NCBI RefSeq assembly: GCF_000427335.1
Contig: NZ_ATMR01000089.1
Span: 93,029-157,028, forward strand
Direction: 5' to 3'
Origin: Winogradskyella psychrotolerans RS-3
GTDB lineage: Bacteria > Bacteroidota > Bacteroidia > Flavobacteriales > Flavobacteriaceae
DNA length: 64,000 bases
The notes below the pieces were generated by a model that saw only the letters and a program-made list of their open reading frames with translations, was not told the origin of the DNA and made no database searches. Shown one piece after another: positions 16,848 through 25,269 of this stretch; position 1 is the first letter of the stretch, and each line of letters opens with the position of its first letter. The position numbers and the translations under genes are program-made.

Positions 16848-17742
16848 ACGATTTACCATCTTTAGATAATAGCACATTATCGAAAACAGTTTTTGCTTCA
16901 GACTTAAAGTCCTCGTAACCATTATAACGTGTTGAATAATGTCCAAGTATTAAAGTTTCAACATTGGCTTTCTTGGCTATAGTAGCAGCTTGTTTTGCAG
17001 TACTGTGTTTTGTTGGAATACAAAGAGACTCGTTTTTATCTAAAAAAGTCGATTCGTGATACAAAATGGTACAATCTTTAATTATTGGGATTATGTCTTC
17101 ATTATAAATAGTATCACTACAAAAGGCATAACTTTTTGCTGCTATTGGATCTTTAGTTACCTTTTGGTTACTAATTAATACTCCATCCTCATTCTCTACA
17201 TCAAATCCTTGTTTTAACTTTCTGAAATACGCTTTATTAATGTTGGCTTCAGTAACTAAATTAATATCAATCTTACGTTCATTTTCTTTCTCCTTAAATA
17301 GAAATCCATTAGTGTAAATACGATGTTTTAATGGAATCGTGTGGACTTCAACTTTATCATCTTCGTAAATTAATTCAGATTCGTTAGCGCTTAACTCATG
17401 AAAAATAAGTGGATATTTTGTCCAACTAGCAGATAACTTCATTTGAAGTAATATGACTTCTTTTAAGCCTTTTGGTGCATAAATATGAAGTTCTGTCTCT
17501 CTTGTTAAAAGACTAAACGTATTCACTAAACCAATCAAACCAAAATAATGATCTCCATGAAGATGTGATATAAAAATGTGTTTAATCCTCGAAAACTTAA
17601 CCTTACTTCGTCGCAATTGAACTTGCGTACCTTCTCCACAATCAATTAAAAACATATGGTTTTTAATCTCTAATACCTGAGCTGTTGGATTACTATTAAT
17701 ACCTGGAGTGGCACTGTGACAACCGAGAATGGTTAATTTCAT
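16834..17742 (-). CDS. rnz: Ribonuclease Z
   Basis: RNase Z is a zinc-dependent endonuclease that trims the 3' trailer of tRNA precursors. The 302-residue protein has the metallo-beta-lactamase motif 'SHLHGDH' at residues 59-65 (His60, His62, Asp64, His65), the N-terminal 'LGCHSATP', 'LIDCGEGTQ', and downstream metal ligands in 'CSDTIYNE', 'YHESTF', 'KHSTAKQAA' and 'ILGHYSTRY'. Normal family length. It is the last of a minus-strand run pyrR-pyrB-STAS-rnz; the 78-bp gap from the STAS-like gene leaves the operon link open. Confidence 0.96.
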   Translation of the reverse strand: MKLTILGCHSATPGINSNPTAQVLEIKNHMFLIDCGEGTQVQLRRSKVKFSRIKHIFISHLHGDHYFGLIGLVNTFSLLTRETELHIYAPKGLKEVILLQMKLSASWTKYPLIFHELSANESELIYEDDKVEVHTIPLKHRIYTNGFLFKEKENERKIDINLVTEANINKAYFRKLKQGFDVENEDGVLISNQKVTKDPIAAKSYAFCSDTIYNEDIIPIIKDCTILYHESTFLDKNESLCIPTKHSTAKQAATIAKKANVETLILGHYSTRYNGYEDFKSEAKTVFDNVLLSKDGKSFNFD

Positions 17743-17820
17743 TAATTATTTTTTGTGAAGTCTCAAACTGTTTAATCCTTAGATGCAAGTGACAAAGATA
17801 TTAAAAACCAAATGCGATTT

Positions 17821-18153
17821 TTACAATTCTAAATCGCGTTCAATATCTTCCATTTCAATAATATCAAAAGCTTCTTTCATGGTTGGCACTACAACTATTT
17901 CGTCTGGCATTTGATTTAAATCCACGTTTTCAGAAACAATAACAAAACTCTTTTTATCGCCTCTATGATTATTACTTATTCGTAAAAACTCTATTACATC
18001 TTCAAGTGTAATTTTATCTAAACTCGATAAATTTACAATAAGATGATCATTTTTATACGTGTCATACGCTTGTTCAATATTTTGAACTAGTGTTTTTACA
18101 GTTGCTGTTTCTTGTGTAATTATGGCAATGTTACCATCTCTATCTATTATCAT
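17821..18153 (-). CDS. STAS-domain-like protein
   Basis: A 110-residue soluble protein. The order strand ('NIAIITQE'), helix, strand ('HLIVNLSSLDKITLEDV'), helix, strand ('KSFVIVSE'), short strand ('EIVVVPTMKEAFDIIEMED') matches the STAS (SpoIIAA anti-anti-sigma) fold, and 'VVPTMKEAFDII' is the typical STAS ending. A conserved serine/threonine following the second strand is the phosphorylation site in true anti-anti-sigma factors; here 'SSLDKIT' offers candidates, but no partner kinase is nearby. It is 3 bp downstream of pyrB, so probably co-transcribed, and ahead of rnz. Role unknown; a regulatory or scaffolding part is a guess. Confidence 0.7.
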   Translation of the reverse strand: MIIDRDGNIAIITQETATVKTLVQNIEQAYDTYKNDHLIVNLSSLDKITLEDVIEFLRISNNHRGDKKSFVIVSENVDLNQMPDEIVVVPTMKEAFDIIEMEDIERDLEL

Positions 18154-18156
18154 AAT

Positions 18157-19086
18157 TTATTGTTTTATTTTAGAAGCTAAAAGATAAATCACTGCCATCC
18201 TAACTGCAACTCCATTTTCTACTTGATTTAAGATAATGGCTTGTTTAGAATCTGCGACATCACTTGTAATTTCTACTCCTCTGTTTATTGGTCCAGGGTG
18301 CATAATTACAATCTCTTTATCTAAGCTGTCTAATAGTTCTTTATTAACTCCAAATTGCTGTGTATACTCTCTTGTAGAAGGAAAATAACTAATATCCATA
18401 CGTTCATTCTGCACGCGTAGCATATTAGCAACATCACACCATTCTAAAGCTTTTTTTAGATTGGTTTCTACCTTAACACCTAAATCTTTAATATATTTTG
18501 GTAGCAAGGTTTTAGGTCCACAAACCATAACGTTGGCTCCCTGCAGTTGTAACGCATAAATATTTGAAAGTGCTACACGACTATGTAAAATATCACCAAC
18601 GATAACAACATTCTTGCCTTTAACACTTCCTAATTTCTCTCTAATTGAATACGAATCTAATAAGGCTTGTGTAGGGTGTTCGTGTGCTCCATCACCGGCA
18701 TTAATGATACTGGCATTTACATGTTTTGAAAGAAATACACCTGCACCAGGATTCGGGTGACGCATAACCACCATATCTACTTTCATAGATAAGATATTAT
18801 TAACGGTATCAATAAGCGTTTCTCCTTTTTTAACTGAAGATTGTGAAGCCGAAAAATTAATAACATCTGCTGACAATCGTTTTTCAGCCAACTCAAAAGA
18901 TAATTTTGTTCTAGTTGAATTTTCAAAAAATAGATTCGCAATAGTAATATCTCTAAGTGATGGTACTTTTTTAATGGGTCTATTAATAACCTCTTTAAAC
19001 TGATCGGCAGTTTCAAAAATAAGGTCGATATCTTCTTTAGTAAGATATTTAATTCCTAATAAGTGATTGACACTTAATTCGCTCAT
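18157..19086 (-). CDS. pyrB: Aspartate carbamoyltransferase catalytic chain
   Basis: PyrB joins carbamoyl phosphate and aspartate to carbamoyl-aspartate, the first committed step of pyrimidine synthesis. The 309-residue protein shows the carbamoyl-phosphate motif 'STRT' at residues 57-60, the 'SSVKKGETL' loop, 'VMRHPNPGA', 'HPTQALLD', and the C-terminal 'MHPGPINRGVEI'. Normal length. No pyrI regulatory chain is seen in the window. It lies 95 bp downstream of pyrR, and the leader between them contains a short tandem repeat (19092-19119). Expression is probably linked to PyrR, but I see no clear attenuator. Confidence 0.97.
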   Translation of the reverse strand: MSELSVNHLLGIKYLTKEDIDLIFETADQFKEVINRPIKKVPSLRDITIANLFFENSTRTKLSFELAEKRLSADVINFSASQSSVKKGETLIDTVNNILSMKVDMVVMRHPNPGAGVFLSKHVNASIINAGDGAHEHPTQALLDSYSIREKLGSVKGKNVVIVGDILHSRVALSNIYALQLQGANVMVCGPKTLLPKYIKDLGVKVETNLKKALEWCDVANMLRVQNERMDISYFPSTREYTQQFGVNKELLDSLDKEIVIMHPGPINRGVEITSDVADSKQAIILNQVENGVAVRMAVIYLLASKIKQ

Positions 19087-19091
19087 TTTTA

Positions 19092-19119
19092 TTGGCTTTT
19101 GGCTTTTGGCTTTTGGCTA
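19092..19119. repeat. Four tandem 7-bp units in the pyrR-pyrB gap
   Basis: TTGGCTT is repeated three times and followed by TTGGCTA (19092-19119). Nearby ATTGGC (19091-19096) can pair with GCCAAT (19130-19135). On the transcribed strand the units read AAGCCAA. It lies 6 bp upstream of the pyrB start. Confidence 0.8.
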
Positions 19120-19181
19120 TTAGTTTTTCGCCAATAGCAATTCACTTTATGTGGTAATCTATATTTATAAACTCCTTCGCA

Positions 19182-19721
19182 TTACTTATCTACTAAATAA
19201 ACGGCATCTTCTCCTTCATTTTCAACCCATTTTACTATGACTTTCTGATTATCAATAGCATCTACTTGTCGTCCTCTGTAATTGGGCTGAATAGGTAAAT
19301 GTCTACTAAATCGTCTGTCTATTAAGGTTAATAGCTCAATATCTTTAGGCCTACCAAAAGATTGAATGGCAGTTAATGCAGATCTTATGCTTCTTCCGGT
19401 ATATAAAACATCATCAATAAAGACGACATTTTTATCTTCGACTATAAAATCTATTTTGGTAGTGTTGGCTTCTAATGGTTTATCACCCCTTCTAAAATCG
19501 TCTCTAAAAAATGTGATATCTAAATGACCAAATTGAATATTCTTAATCTTATAATCGTCAGTGAGCATTTGCGCTAAACGATCTGCCAAAAATTTTCCTC
19601 TGGGCTGAATACCAATTAATACGGTTTCAGAAAAATCATCGTGATTTTCAATGAGTTGACAAGCCAATCTATGAAGGGTAATATTGACTTCTTTAGAGTT
19701 AAGTAGTACTTTCTGACTCAT
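19182..19721 (-). CDS. pyrR: PyrR, pyrimidine regulator / uracil phosphoribosyltransferase
   Basis: A 179-residue phosphoribosyltransferase-fold protein. In Firmicutes PyrR binds pyr mRNA leaders in a UMP-dependent way and also makes UMP from uracil and PRPP. The PRPP loop 'VVFIDDVLYTGRSIRSA', the 'GIQPRGKFLADRLA' segment, and 'LIDRRFSRHLPI' near the C-terminus are all typical. It heads the pair pyrR-pyrB on the minus strand. Whether it acts as an RNA-binding regulator here or only as the enzyme cannot be told from sequence; I found no anti-terminator structure in its own leader. Normal length. Confidence 0.95.
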   Translation of the reverse strand: MSQKVLLNSKEVNITLHRLACQLIENHDDFSETVLIGIQPRGKFLADRLAQMLTDDYKIKNIQFGHLDITFFRDDFRRGDKPLEANTTKIDFIVEDKNVVFIDDVLYTGRSIRSALTAIQSFGRPKDIELLTLIDRRFSRHLPIQPNYRGRQVDAIDNQKVIVKWVENEGEDAVYLVDK

Positions 19722-19824
19722 ATAGTTTCCAAACGTTGTTGGCTTACAAAGTTAGGATAAATTATTTTGTTGGCAATACTTTTTTCTTCCAAAGGCATTG
19801 TATTATATAACTGCCAAACTAAGG

Positions 19825-19857
19825 TATAAAAAAGCCTCTCGAAAAATCGAGAGGCTT
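19825..19857 (-). terminator. Rho-independent terminator of rpsA
   Basis: A perfect 11-bp stem (19832-19842 with 19847-19857, 4-nt loop) with a U-rich tail on the minus strand lies 25 bp beyond the rpsA stop. Confidence 0.88.
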
Positions 19858-19881
19858 TAGTTTATTTAAAATTAGAGGAAA

Positions 19882-21717
19882 TTATTTCTTTCCGTCCATT
19901 TTATCTTTAAGAGCTTGTAAAGCATCATTTGCATCACCTAAAGTTGGTTTAGCTTCTGCCGCTTGAGCTTCCTGTTTTCTAACAGCTTGCTTAACGATTT
20001 TAGCTTCTTCTTCTCTAAATACTGCTGTATGAGATGCTACAACACGTTTGAATTCTTTATTAAATTCAATGATCTTGAATTCTGCTTCTTCACCTTTACC
20101 AAGTTTAGAACCATCTTCTTTCTCTAAATGACGTGCTGGTACAAAGGCAACGATATCTTCGTTAAAATCAATTGTTGCTCCTTTATCTACCATCTCTGTG
20201 ATAGCTGATTTATGTACAGTACCTAAAGCGAACTCAGTTTCGTACTTGTCCCAAGGATTATCTGTAGTTTGTTTATGACCTAAAGATAATTTACGTCCAT
20301 CTACATCTAATTCTAATACAACTACATCTAAAGTATCACCTACGTTACAGAACTCAGATGGATGCTTAATTTTCTTAGTCCAAGATAAATCTGAGATATA
20401 AATTAATCCGTCGATACCTTCTTCTAATTCAACAAATACACCAAAGTTTGTAAAGTTACGTACAATACCAGTATGCTTAGAATCTACAGGATACTTAGTA
20501 GTGATGTCAGTCCATGGATCTGGTGTTAATTGCTTAATACCAAGAGACATTTTTCTGTCTTCTCTATCTAAAGTTAAGATAACAGCATCGATTTCGTCTC
20601 CAACAGATACGAAATCTTGAGCTGAACGTAAATGCGTAGACCAAGACATTTCACTTACGTGAACTAATCCTTCTACACCTTCTTCTACTTCAACAAAAGC
20701 ACCGTAATCAGCGATAACCACTACTTTACCTTTTACTTTATCTCCAACTTTTACACCTTCACCTAAAGCTTCCCAAGGATGCTTAGATAATTGCTTAAGA
20801 CCTAATTGGATTCTTGATTTGTTTTCATCAAAATCAAGGATTACAACATTTAATTTCTGATCTAACTCAACAATCTCATTTGGATGGTTGATACGAGACC
20901 AAGATAAATCTGTAATATGAACTAAACCATCTACACCACCTAAATCGATAAACACACCATAAGAAGTAATGTTCTTCACAATACCTTCTAATACTTGTCC
21001 TTTTTCTAGTTGACCAATGATTTCTTTCTTCTGTTCTTCAATATCAGCTTCGATTAACGCTTTATGAGAAACAACTATATTCTTGAATTCGTGGTTGATT
21101 TTCACAACTTTAAACTCCATAGTTTTGTTTACATACTGATCGTAATCTCTAATAGGCTTCACATCAATTTGAGAACCTGGTAAGAATGCTTCTATACCAA
21201 ATACGTCAACGATCATACCACCTTTAGTTCTGCATTTTACAAAACCGTTTACAATTTCACCTGTATCGTGTGCATTATTAACACGTTCCCATGCTTTAAT
21301 TACACGCGCTTTTCTGTGAGATAATACTAATTGACCAGTTGCATCTTCACGCACATCAATTAATACTTCAACCTTATCACCTACTGCTAAGTTTGGGTTG
21401 TAACGAAATTCGTTAAGTGAAATAACACCTTCAGATTTTGCGTTAATATCAATAATTGCATCACGATCCGTGATAGTAATTACAGTACCTTCTACAACTT
21501 CGTCATCTAAAGTGTCAACGAAATTTTCTGATACTAATTTTTCGAATTCTTCTAATTTAGTATCCGCTACTTGCTCAATTCCTTCTTCGTAATTGTGCCA
21601 ATCGAATTCTTCTAAGAATTTTTCTGGGTTTGCTTGAGCTTCAGATATTACTGGAGCTACTGCTTGAGTCGCTTCAGTTGCTTCAACTTCAGCTTGGTTT
21701 GTTTCTTTTTCAGACAT
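19882..21717 (-). CDS. rpsA: 30S ribosomal protein S1
   Basis: S1 helps ribosomes bind mRNA; in Bacteroidota, which rarely use Shine-Dalgarno pairing, it is thought to matter especially. The 611-residue protein has six S1 (OB-fold) repeats, seen as recurring '-G-V-F-V-x-L-G/E-x-G-x-x-G-L-V-H-I/V-S-x-x-S-W' patterns, for example 'SYGVFIDLGGVDGLVHITDLSW' cores near 'DLGGVDGLVHI' and 'EVEEGVEGLVHVSEMSW'. An acidic N-terminal extension of about 50 residues rich in Glu/Ala precedes them, and a Lys-rich tail ends it. Monocistronic, with a consensus promoter (21839-21870), a leader of about 115 nt and its own terminator. Confidence 0.97.
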   Translation of the reverse strand: MSEKETNQAEVEATEATQAVAPVISEAQANPEKFLEEFDWHNYEEGIEQVADTKLEEFEKLVSENFVDTLDDEVVEGTVITITDRDAIIDINAKSEGVISLNEFRYNPNLAVGDKVEVLIDVREDATGQLVLSHRKARVIKAWERVNNAHDTGEIVNGFVKCRTKGGMIVDVFGIEAFLPGSQIDVKPIRDYDQYVNKTMEFKVVKINHEFKNIVVSHKALIEADIEEQKKEIIGQLEKGQVLEGIVKNITSYGVFIDLGGVDGLVHITDLSWSRINHPNEIVELDQKLNVVILDFDENKSRIQLGLKQLSKHPWEALGEGVKVGDKVKGKVVVIADYGAFVEVEEGVEGLVHVSEMSWSTHLRSAQDFVSVGDEIDAVILTLDREDRKMSLGIKQLTPDPWTDITTKYPVDSKHTGIVRNFTNFGVFVELEEGIDGLIYISDLSWTKKIKHPSEFCNVGDTLDVVVLELDVDGRKLSLGHKQTTDNPWDKYETEFALGTVHKSAITEMVDKGATIDFNEDIVAFVPARHLEKEDGSKLGKGEEAEFKIIEFNKEFKRVVASHTAVFREEEAKIVKQAVRKQEAQAAEAKPTLGDANDALQALKDKMDGKK

Positions 21718-21838
21718 TTGTGCTGAATAAAAATTTGTATTCTGTATCTTTTGAAAGATTTGCGAAAAATCTACAGAAGTTATTATTAGATTTGTTTTAT
21801 CCCTTTCCTTACTTTCTCTAATTCGCTAAAAAGGAGTG

Positions 21839-21870
21839 CAAAAGTACTGTATATTATTCTGAAAACCAAA
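21839..21870 (-). promoter_or_regulatory. Consensus Bacteroidota promoter for rpsA
   Basis: On the minus strand TTTG (21867-21870) and TACTTTTG (21839-21846) are 20 bp apart, an exact match to TTTG-N~20-TAnnTTTG. Transcription should start near 21830. Confidence 0.8.
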
Positions 21871-21989
21871 CACTAAATGATGTGACTTTATATTCATCCA
21901 TGTGTCCTATATAATAGGATATCAATTTGATGCTTAGAACACTAAAAATTGGTATATTTACGAGAGTATTAATTTAAAAACATATAAAA

Positions 21990-22367
21990 ATGGTTAGAGC
22001 TAAATACCAAGACGTTTTAGACTTAGGTGAAACATTAAACATTCAGAATGGAGATGTTAATGAAAAAGATGGTGTACTTCAAGTAACAGGAACTGCAGCC
22101 ACACAATACGATAAAAACTTAATCTGGGATAAGATTAAAGAAGCAGGTGGTGATAACCCATCTGATATTATGGCCGATATTAAAGTAGCTGATGAATCTG
22201 TGTATGCAAGACATACCGTTGTTTCTGGTGAAACTTTAGGGAAAATTGCTAAGCAATATTATGGAGAGCCTGGTAAATATCAGAAAATCTTCCAAGCAAA
22301 TACTGATATTTTAAAGAATCCGGATGTGATTCATCCTGGTCAGGAATTAATTATTCCTAATTTGTAA
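21990..22367 (+). CDS. LysM-domain protein resembling Kbp/YgaU
   Basis: A 125-residue protein with no signal peptide. The N-terminal half ('LQVTGTAATQYDKNLIWDKIKEAGG', core 'VTGTAATQYDKNLIWD') resembles a BON-like domain, and the C-terminal half is a LysM domain ('HTVVSGETLGKIAKQYYG', 'IFQANTDILKNPDVIHPGQELIIP'). This BON+LysM order is that of the potassium-binding protein Kbp (YgaU) of E. coli, a cytoplasmic K+ sensor. By analogy this could bind K+, but I cannot confirm the ligand residues. Single gene ending at a bidirectional terminator; divergent from rpsA. Confidence 0.85.
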   Translation: MVRAKYQDVLDLGETLNIQNGDVNEKDGVLQVTGTAATQYDKNLIWDKIKEAGGDNPSDIMADIKVADESVYARHTVVSGETLGKIAKQYYGEPGKYQKIFQANTDILKNPDVIHPGQELIIPNL

Positions 22368-22390
22368 TTAAGACCTAAAAAACGTTAAAT

Positions 22391-22440
22391 AAGCGACTTT
22401 ATTTGGTTACAATAAGTATCCTAAATAAAGTCGCTTTTTT
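22391..22440. terminator. Bidirectional terminator
   Basis: A long inverted repeat (AAGCGACTTTATTT at 22391-22404 pairing with AAATAAAGTCGCTT at 22422-22435) with T-rich flank on the plus strand separates the LysM gene from the convergent lipoprotein gene; its tail overlaps that gene's stop. Confidence 0.8.
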
Positions 22441-22840
22441 AGTTTCTCTCAAATATTAAATCAGGTCCATCGACATGAGATATTCCTAATTTCATTATAC
22501 CATTGGTTAAATCATAGGTCCAATACGTTTGATCTATTTTTACAGTAAAAATAACTAAATCAGAAATGCCTTCTACCACCCCTTCTTCTATCTCGTATTC
22601 GTATGTTCCATTATTATAAATACCTTGTTCTGTTCCTGACACTATCAAGGTTCCATTTTCACGAAAGTCATAAATAATATTAACATCTGAATAATCAATT
22701 ATGGAATTTCCTGAAGGGGTATAATATCTTATTTCAGTTAATTTCCATTCATCAACAATTTTATTTACTGATGAGAAGTCGTCATCTGAACAACTAAATA
22801 CGGTAACTAACATTACTATTAAAATAAGTTTATTTTTCAT
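22439..22840 (-). CDS. Lipocalin-like lipoprotein, hypothetical
   Basis: A 133-residue lipoprotein. The signal peptide ends in the lipobox 'VFSC' with the acidic 'SDDD' export-type stretch after the cysteine, a mark of Bacteroidota surface lipoproteins. The rest is a small antiparallel barrel pattern: 'DEWKLTEIRYY', 'NIIYDFRENGTLIVSG', 'GTYEYEIEEG', 'LVIFTVKID', 'YWTYDLTNGIMKLG', like the lipocalin-like lipoproteins of Flavobacteriia, in which a W-K-L strand opens the domain. Ligand unknown. It lies downstream of cmk with a 63-bp gap and may be transcribed with it. Confidence 0.8.
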   Translation of the reverse strand: MKNKLILIVMLVTVFSCSDDDFSSVNKIVDEWKLTEIRYYTPSGNSIIDYSDVNIIYDFRENGTLIVSGTEQGIYNNGTYEYEIEEGVVEGISDLVIFTVKIDQTYWTYDLTNGIMKLGISHVDGPDLIFERN

Positions 22841-22903
22841 GTTATTCTTATTTTGTTAATTATGTAGATGTAATTTAGTAAAAGTAAGAAGATTATTTTT
22901 CTG

Positions 22904-23593
22904 TTATTTAGAAATCAACTCTTCAGCCAAACCAACAATAGTCTCCAGCTGCTCTTCTATTGTTAATTCAGAATTATCAATTTCAATAGCATCTTCTGCT
23001 TTTACTAAGGGAGAATCTTCTCTTGTAGAATCGATATGATCTCTAGTTGTTACATTTTCTAAAACATCTTCATAGCTCAATTCGTGACCACGATCAGTCA
23101 ACTCTTTATAACGTCGTTTGGCTCTTGTTTCCGCAGAAGCGGTCATAAAGATTTTTAATTCAGCCTCAGGAAAAACTACAGTTCCTATATCTCGCCCATC
23201 CATAACGATACCCTTGTCTTTTCCCATGAGCTGTTGTTGTTCTACTAACTTTCGTCTTACTGCAGACAACGTAGCTACAGGACTCACGTATTTAGAAACT
23301 TTAAGCGTTCTAATTGCGGCTTCAATATTTTCTCCGTTTAAATACACTTCAGCAAAACCTGCAGTTTCATTGAACTTAAACGTAATACTAATGTCTCCTA
23401 ACCTATTTACTAAATCATCTTCTTTAAAAAAACCATCACCAATCAATTCATTTTCTAAAGCAAAATAAGCCACTGCTCTATACATGGCACCAGTATCTAC
23501 ATAGATATAGTTCAGATTTTTTGCTAATTGTTTAGCTACCGTACTTTTTCCTGTAGATGAAAATCCATCTATGGCGATAATTATTTTACTCAT
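22904..23593 (-). CDS. cmk: Cytidylate kinase
   Basis: Cmk phosphorylates CMP and dCMP with ATP. The 229-residue protein starts with the P-loop 'IAIDGFSSTGKST', followed by 'YVDTGAMYRAVAYFAL', the NMP-binding insert 'YVSPVATLSAVRRKLVEQQ', 'GIVMDGRDIGTVVFPEA', and the lid 'RAKRRYKEL'. All are family marks, and length is normal. It begins 2 bp after porQ ends, so the two are surely co-transcribed; the pairing of cmk with porQ is often seen in Bacteroidota. Confidence 0.97.
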   Translation of the reverse strand: MSKIIIAIDGFSSTGKSTVAKQLAKNLNYIYVDTGAMYRAVAYFALENELIGDGFFKEDDLVNRLGDISITFKFNETAGFAEVYLNGENIEAAIRTLKVSKYVSPVATLSAVRRKLVEQQQLMGKDKGIVMDGRDIGTVVFPEAELKIFMTASAETRAKRRYKELTDRGHELSYEDVLENVTTRDHIDSTREDSPLVKAEDAIEIDNSELTIEEQLETIVGLAEELISK

Positions 23594-23595
23594 AT

Positions 23596-24615
23596 TTATT
23601 GTAAATCTATTTGAAGTCCGAAAAAACTAGAATTTGAAGCTCCATTATATCTTGCATGCGTATAACTAAAACGCATTTTATTTAATTTAATTCCAACACC
23701 TACTGAGAGTCCTGAAAAGTTTCTTTGGTCTTCTATTCGTAATTCTTCTGCTCGTCTAAAGTTATACCCTAATCTAACATTAAAACCACCTTCGGGAAAT
23801 AATTCTGCACCCAAAATTAAATGTCGTAATCCTTTATTTAAAAATCCTACTTTTTCTTCTGTTTGATTACCATCTAAATCGGTTGTGGCTCGTGCAGGAT
23901 TTGATACTGCTATTGGCCATTTTTGTAAATTCTCTAAAGTTAAATGCCAACGTAAAGGCACATTTTCTAGAGTTTGAGACATTCCAAAATTAACTTCGAA
24001 TGGTAATGGTTCGTTTTGACCTGCGTAAGTTGAAAACTGAGTTCCTATATTTCTTACGGTTAATGCGGCATGAAAATCGAGCTTTTCATTAATATACATC
24101 GCCCCAAAATCTATAGCTCCTCCAATAGAATTGTATTGTTCTAATGCCGATGTAATGACCTTAACATTGGCTCCGACATAAAAATCCGTATATGGAATTT
24201 TATAATTGTAACCTGCGGATATCGCTGTTTCATTTCCGCTAAAAGTTCCTGTAGAATTTCCATTAACATCATAGCCATCAAATGAACCGTAATTAATATA
24301 GGTAACGCCAAAATGAAAGGTTTGCACTCGTCTATCCCAAGTGTAGGCATATGCGGCAGTTCCGTAACTTATACCTCCTAAATAGTTGGAATAATTTACA
24401 GCCAATTGATTATTCATTTTATAATTAATAGACGCAGGGTTGTAAAGTGCTTCAGTTACATCATGATCAAAGTTGGTAATTATTTTTCCACCTAAGGCAG
24501 CTTGTCTTGGAGAGGATACTAAATTAAGAAACTGATAGGTTGCTTCACCACCCAATTGCGCAAACATTGGTAGTGTTAAAAGCATTAAAAATAAGGTGGT
24601 AATCCTCTTAATCAT
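23596..24615 (-). CDS. porQ: PorQ, type IX secretion system outer-membrane protein
   Basis: PorQ works with PorU, PorV and PorZ in the T9SS attachment complex that processes sorting-tag cargo at the cell surface. The 339-residue protein has a signal peptide (to 'LPMFAQ'), the family start 'LGGEATYQFLNLVSSPRQAALGG' (core 'FLNLVSSPRQAALGG'), then 14 or so amphipathic strands in a PorV/FadL-like barrel ('SYGTAAYAYTW', 'AISAGYNYKIPY', 'NVRLGYNFRRAEELR'), ending 'SSFFGLQIDLQ'. It fits the three T9SS-tagged proteins encoded elsewhere in the window. Operon context: lon, LysM gene, porQ, cmk. Confidence 0.93.
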   Translation of the reverse strand: MIKRITTLFLMLLTLPMFAQLGGEATYQFLNLVSSPRQAALGGKIITNFDHDVTEALYNPASINYKMNNQLAVNYSNYLGGISYGTAAYAYTWDRRVQTFHFGVTYINYGSFDGYDVNGNSTGTFSGNETAISAGYNYKIPYTDFYVGANVKVITSALEQYNSIGGAIDFGAMYINEKLDFHAALTVRNIGTQFSTYAGQNEPLPFEVNFGMSQTLENVPLRWHLTLENLQKWPIAVSNPARATTDLDGNQTEEKVGFLNKGLRHLILGAELFPEGGFNVRLGYNFRRAEELRIEDQRNFSGLSVGVGIKLNKMRFSYTHARYNGASNSSFFGLQIDLQ

Positions 24616-24688
24616 AGATTTTGCAAAATAACTAAATCTATCTTAAAACGATGATATGATTTTTTTATTTTTTGAGTGTTGTTCTTTT

Positions 24689-25269
24689 CTATTTTAATTG
24701 CAACTTTTGACCGATTTTAATAACATCACTCTTTAAGTCATTGATGCGTTTAAGCACTTCTACTGTTGTTCCTTTTTCTTTCGCAATTCCGTATAAATTA
24801 TCACCTTTTTTAACAATCCAAACTGATAATTGCTCATCCTCACTAACTTTATCAAGATTTCGGACTCTTAATTTTTGTCCTGTTTTATAAGTGTCGTCTC
24901 TAAATTATTGGCTTTTTTTAATTCACCTAAACTCGACTTATACTTTATAGATAATTGAAATAAATTATCTCCTTCTTTTACAATATGAAAATCAGATATA
25001 GTATCTAAACTAACTTCAGTATTATCTGAAGCAGTAATGCTATTAGAATCCGATACCAATATCGGTTTTGTTTCAACCGAATCTATTTTGGTTTCAACTA
25101 CTTTATCTTCTAATTGAATAAGGGCAATCTCACCAGTAACTATATTTAATTTTGCAGGCTTTCCATCTAATACAACATCTTTAAATTTTACTTCGTTTTG
25201 AGCACATACACTCATTAACGAAGTAAAACTTATTAAAAATGTCAATATTAGTTTAAAGCTTTTTTGCAT
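24689..25269 (-). pseudogene. LysM-repeat exported protein, frameshifted
   Basis: The ATG at 25267-25269 overlaps the end of lon by 17 bp. The first frame gives a signal peptide (to 'SVCAQ') and a LysM ('FHIVKEGDNLFQLSIKYKSS') that ends at 24868. The next frame continues the same protein: 'DTYKTGQKLRVRN', a second LysM ('SVWIVKKGDNLYGIAKEKG', 'INDLKSDVIKIGQKLQLK') and stops at 24689-24691. One missing base near 24893-24902 (not in a long homopolymer) explains the break; the whole would be about 193 residues. The protein probably binds peptidoglycan in the periplasm. It may be a sequencing error or true loss of the second LysM. Confidence 0.75.
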
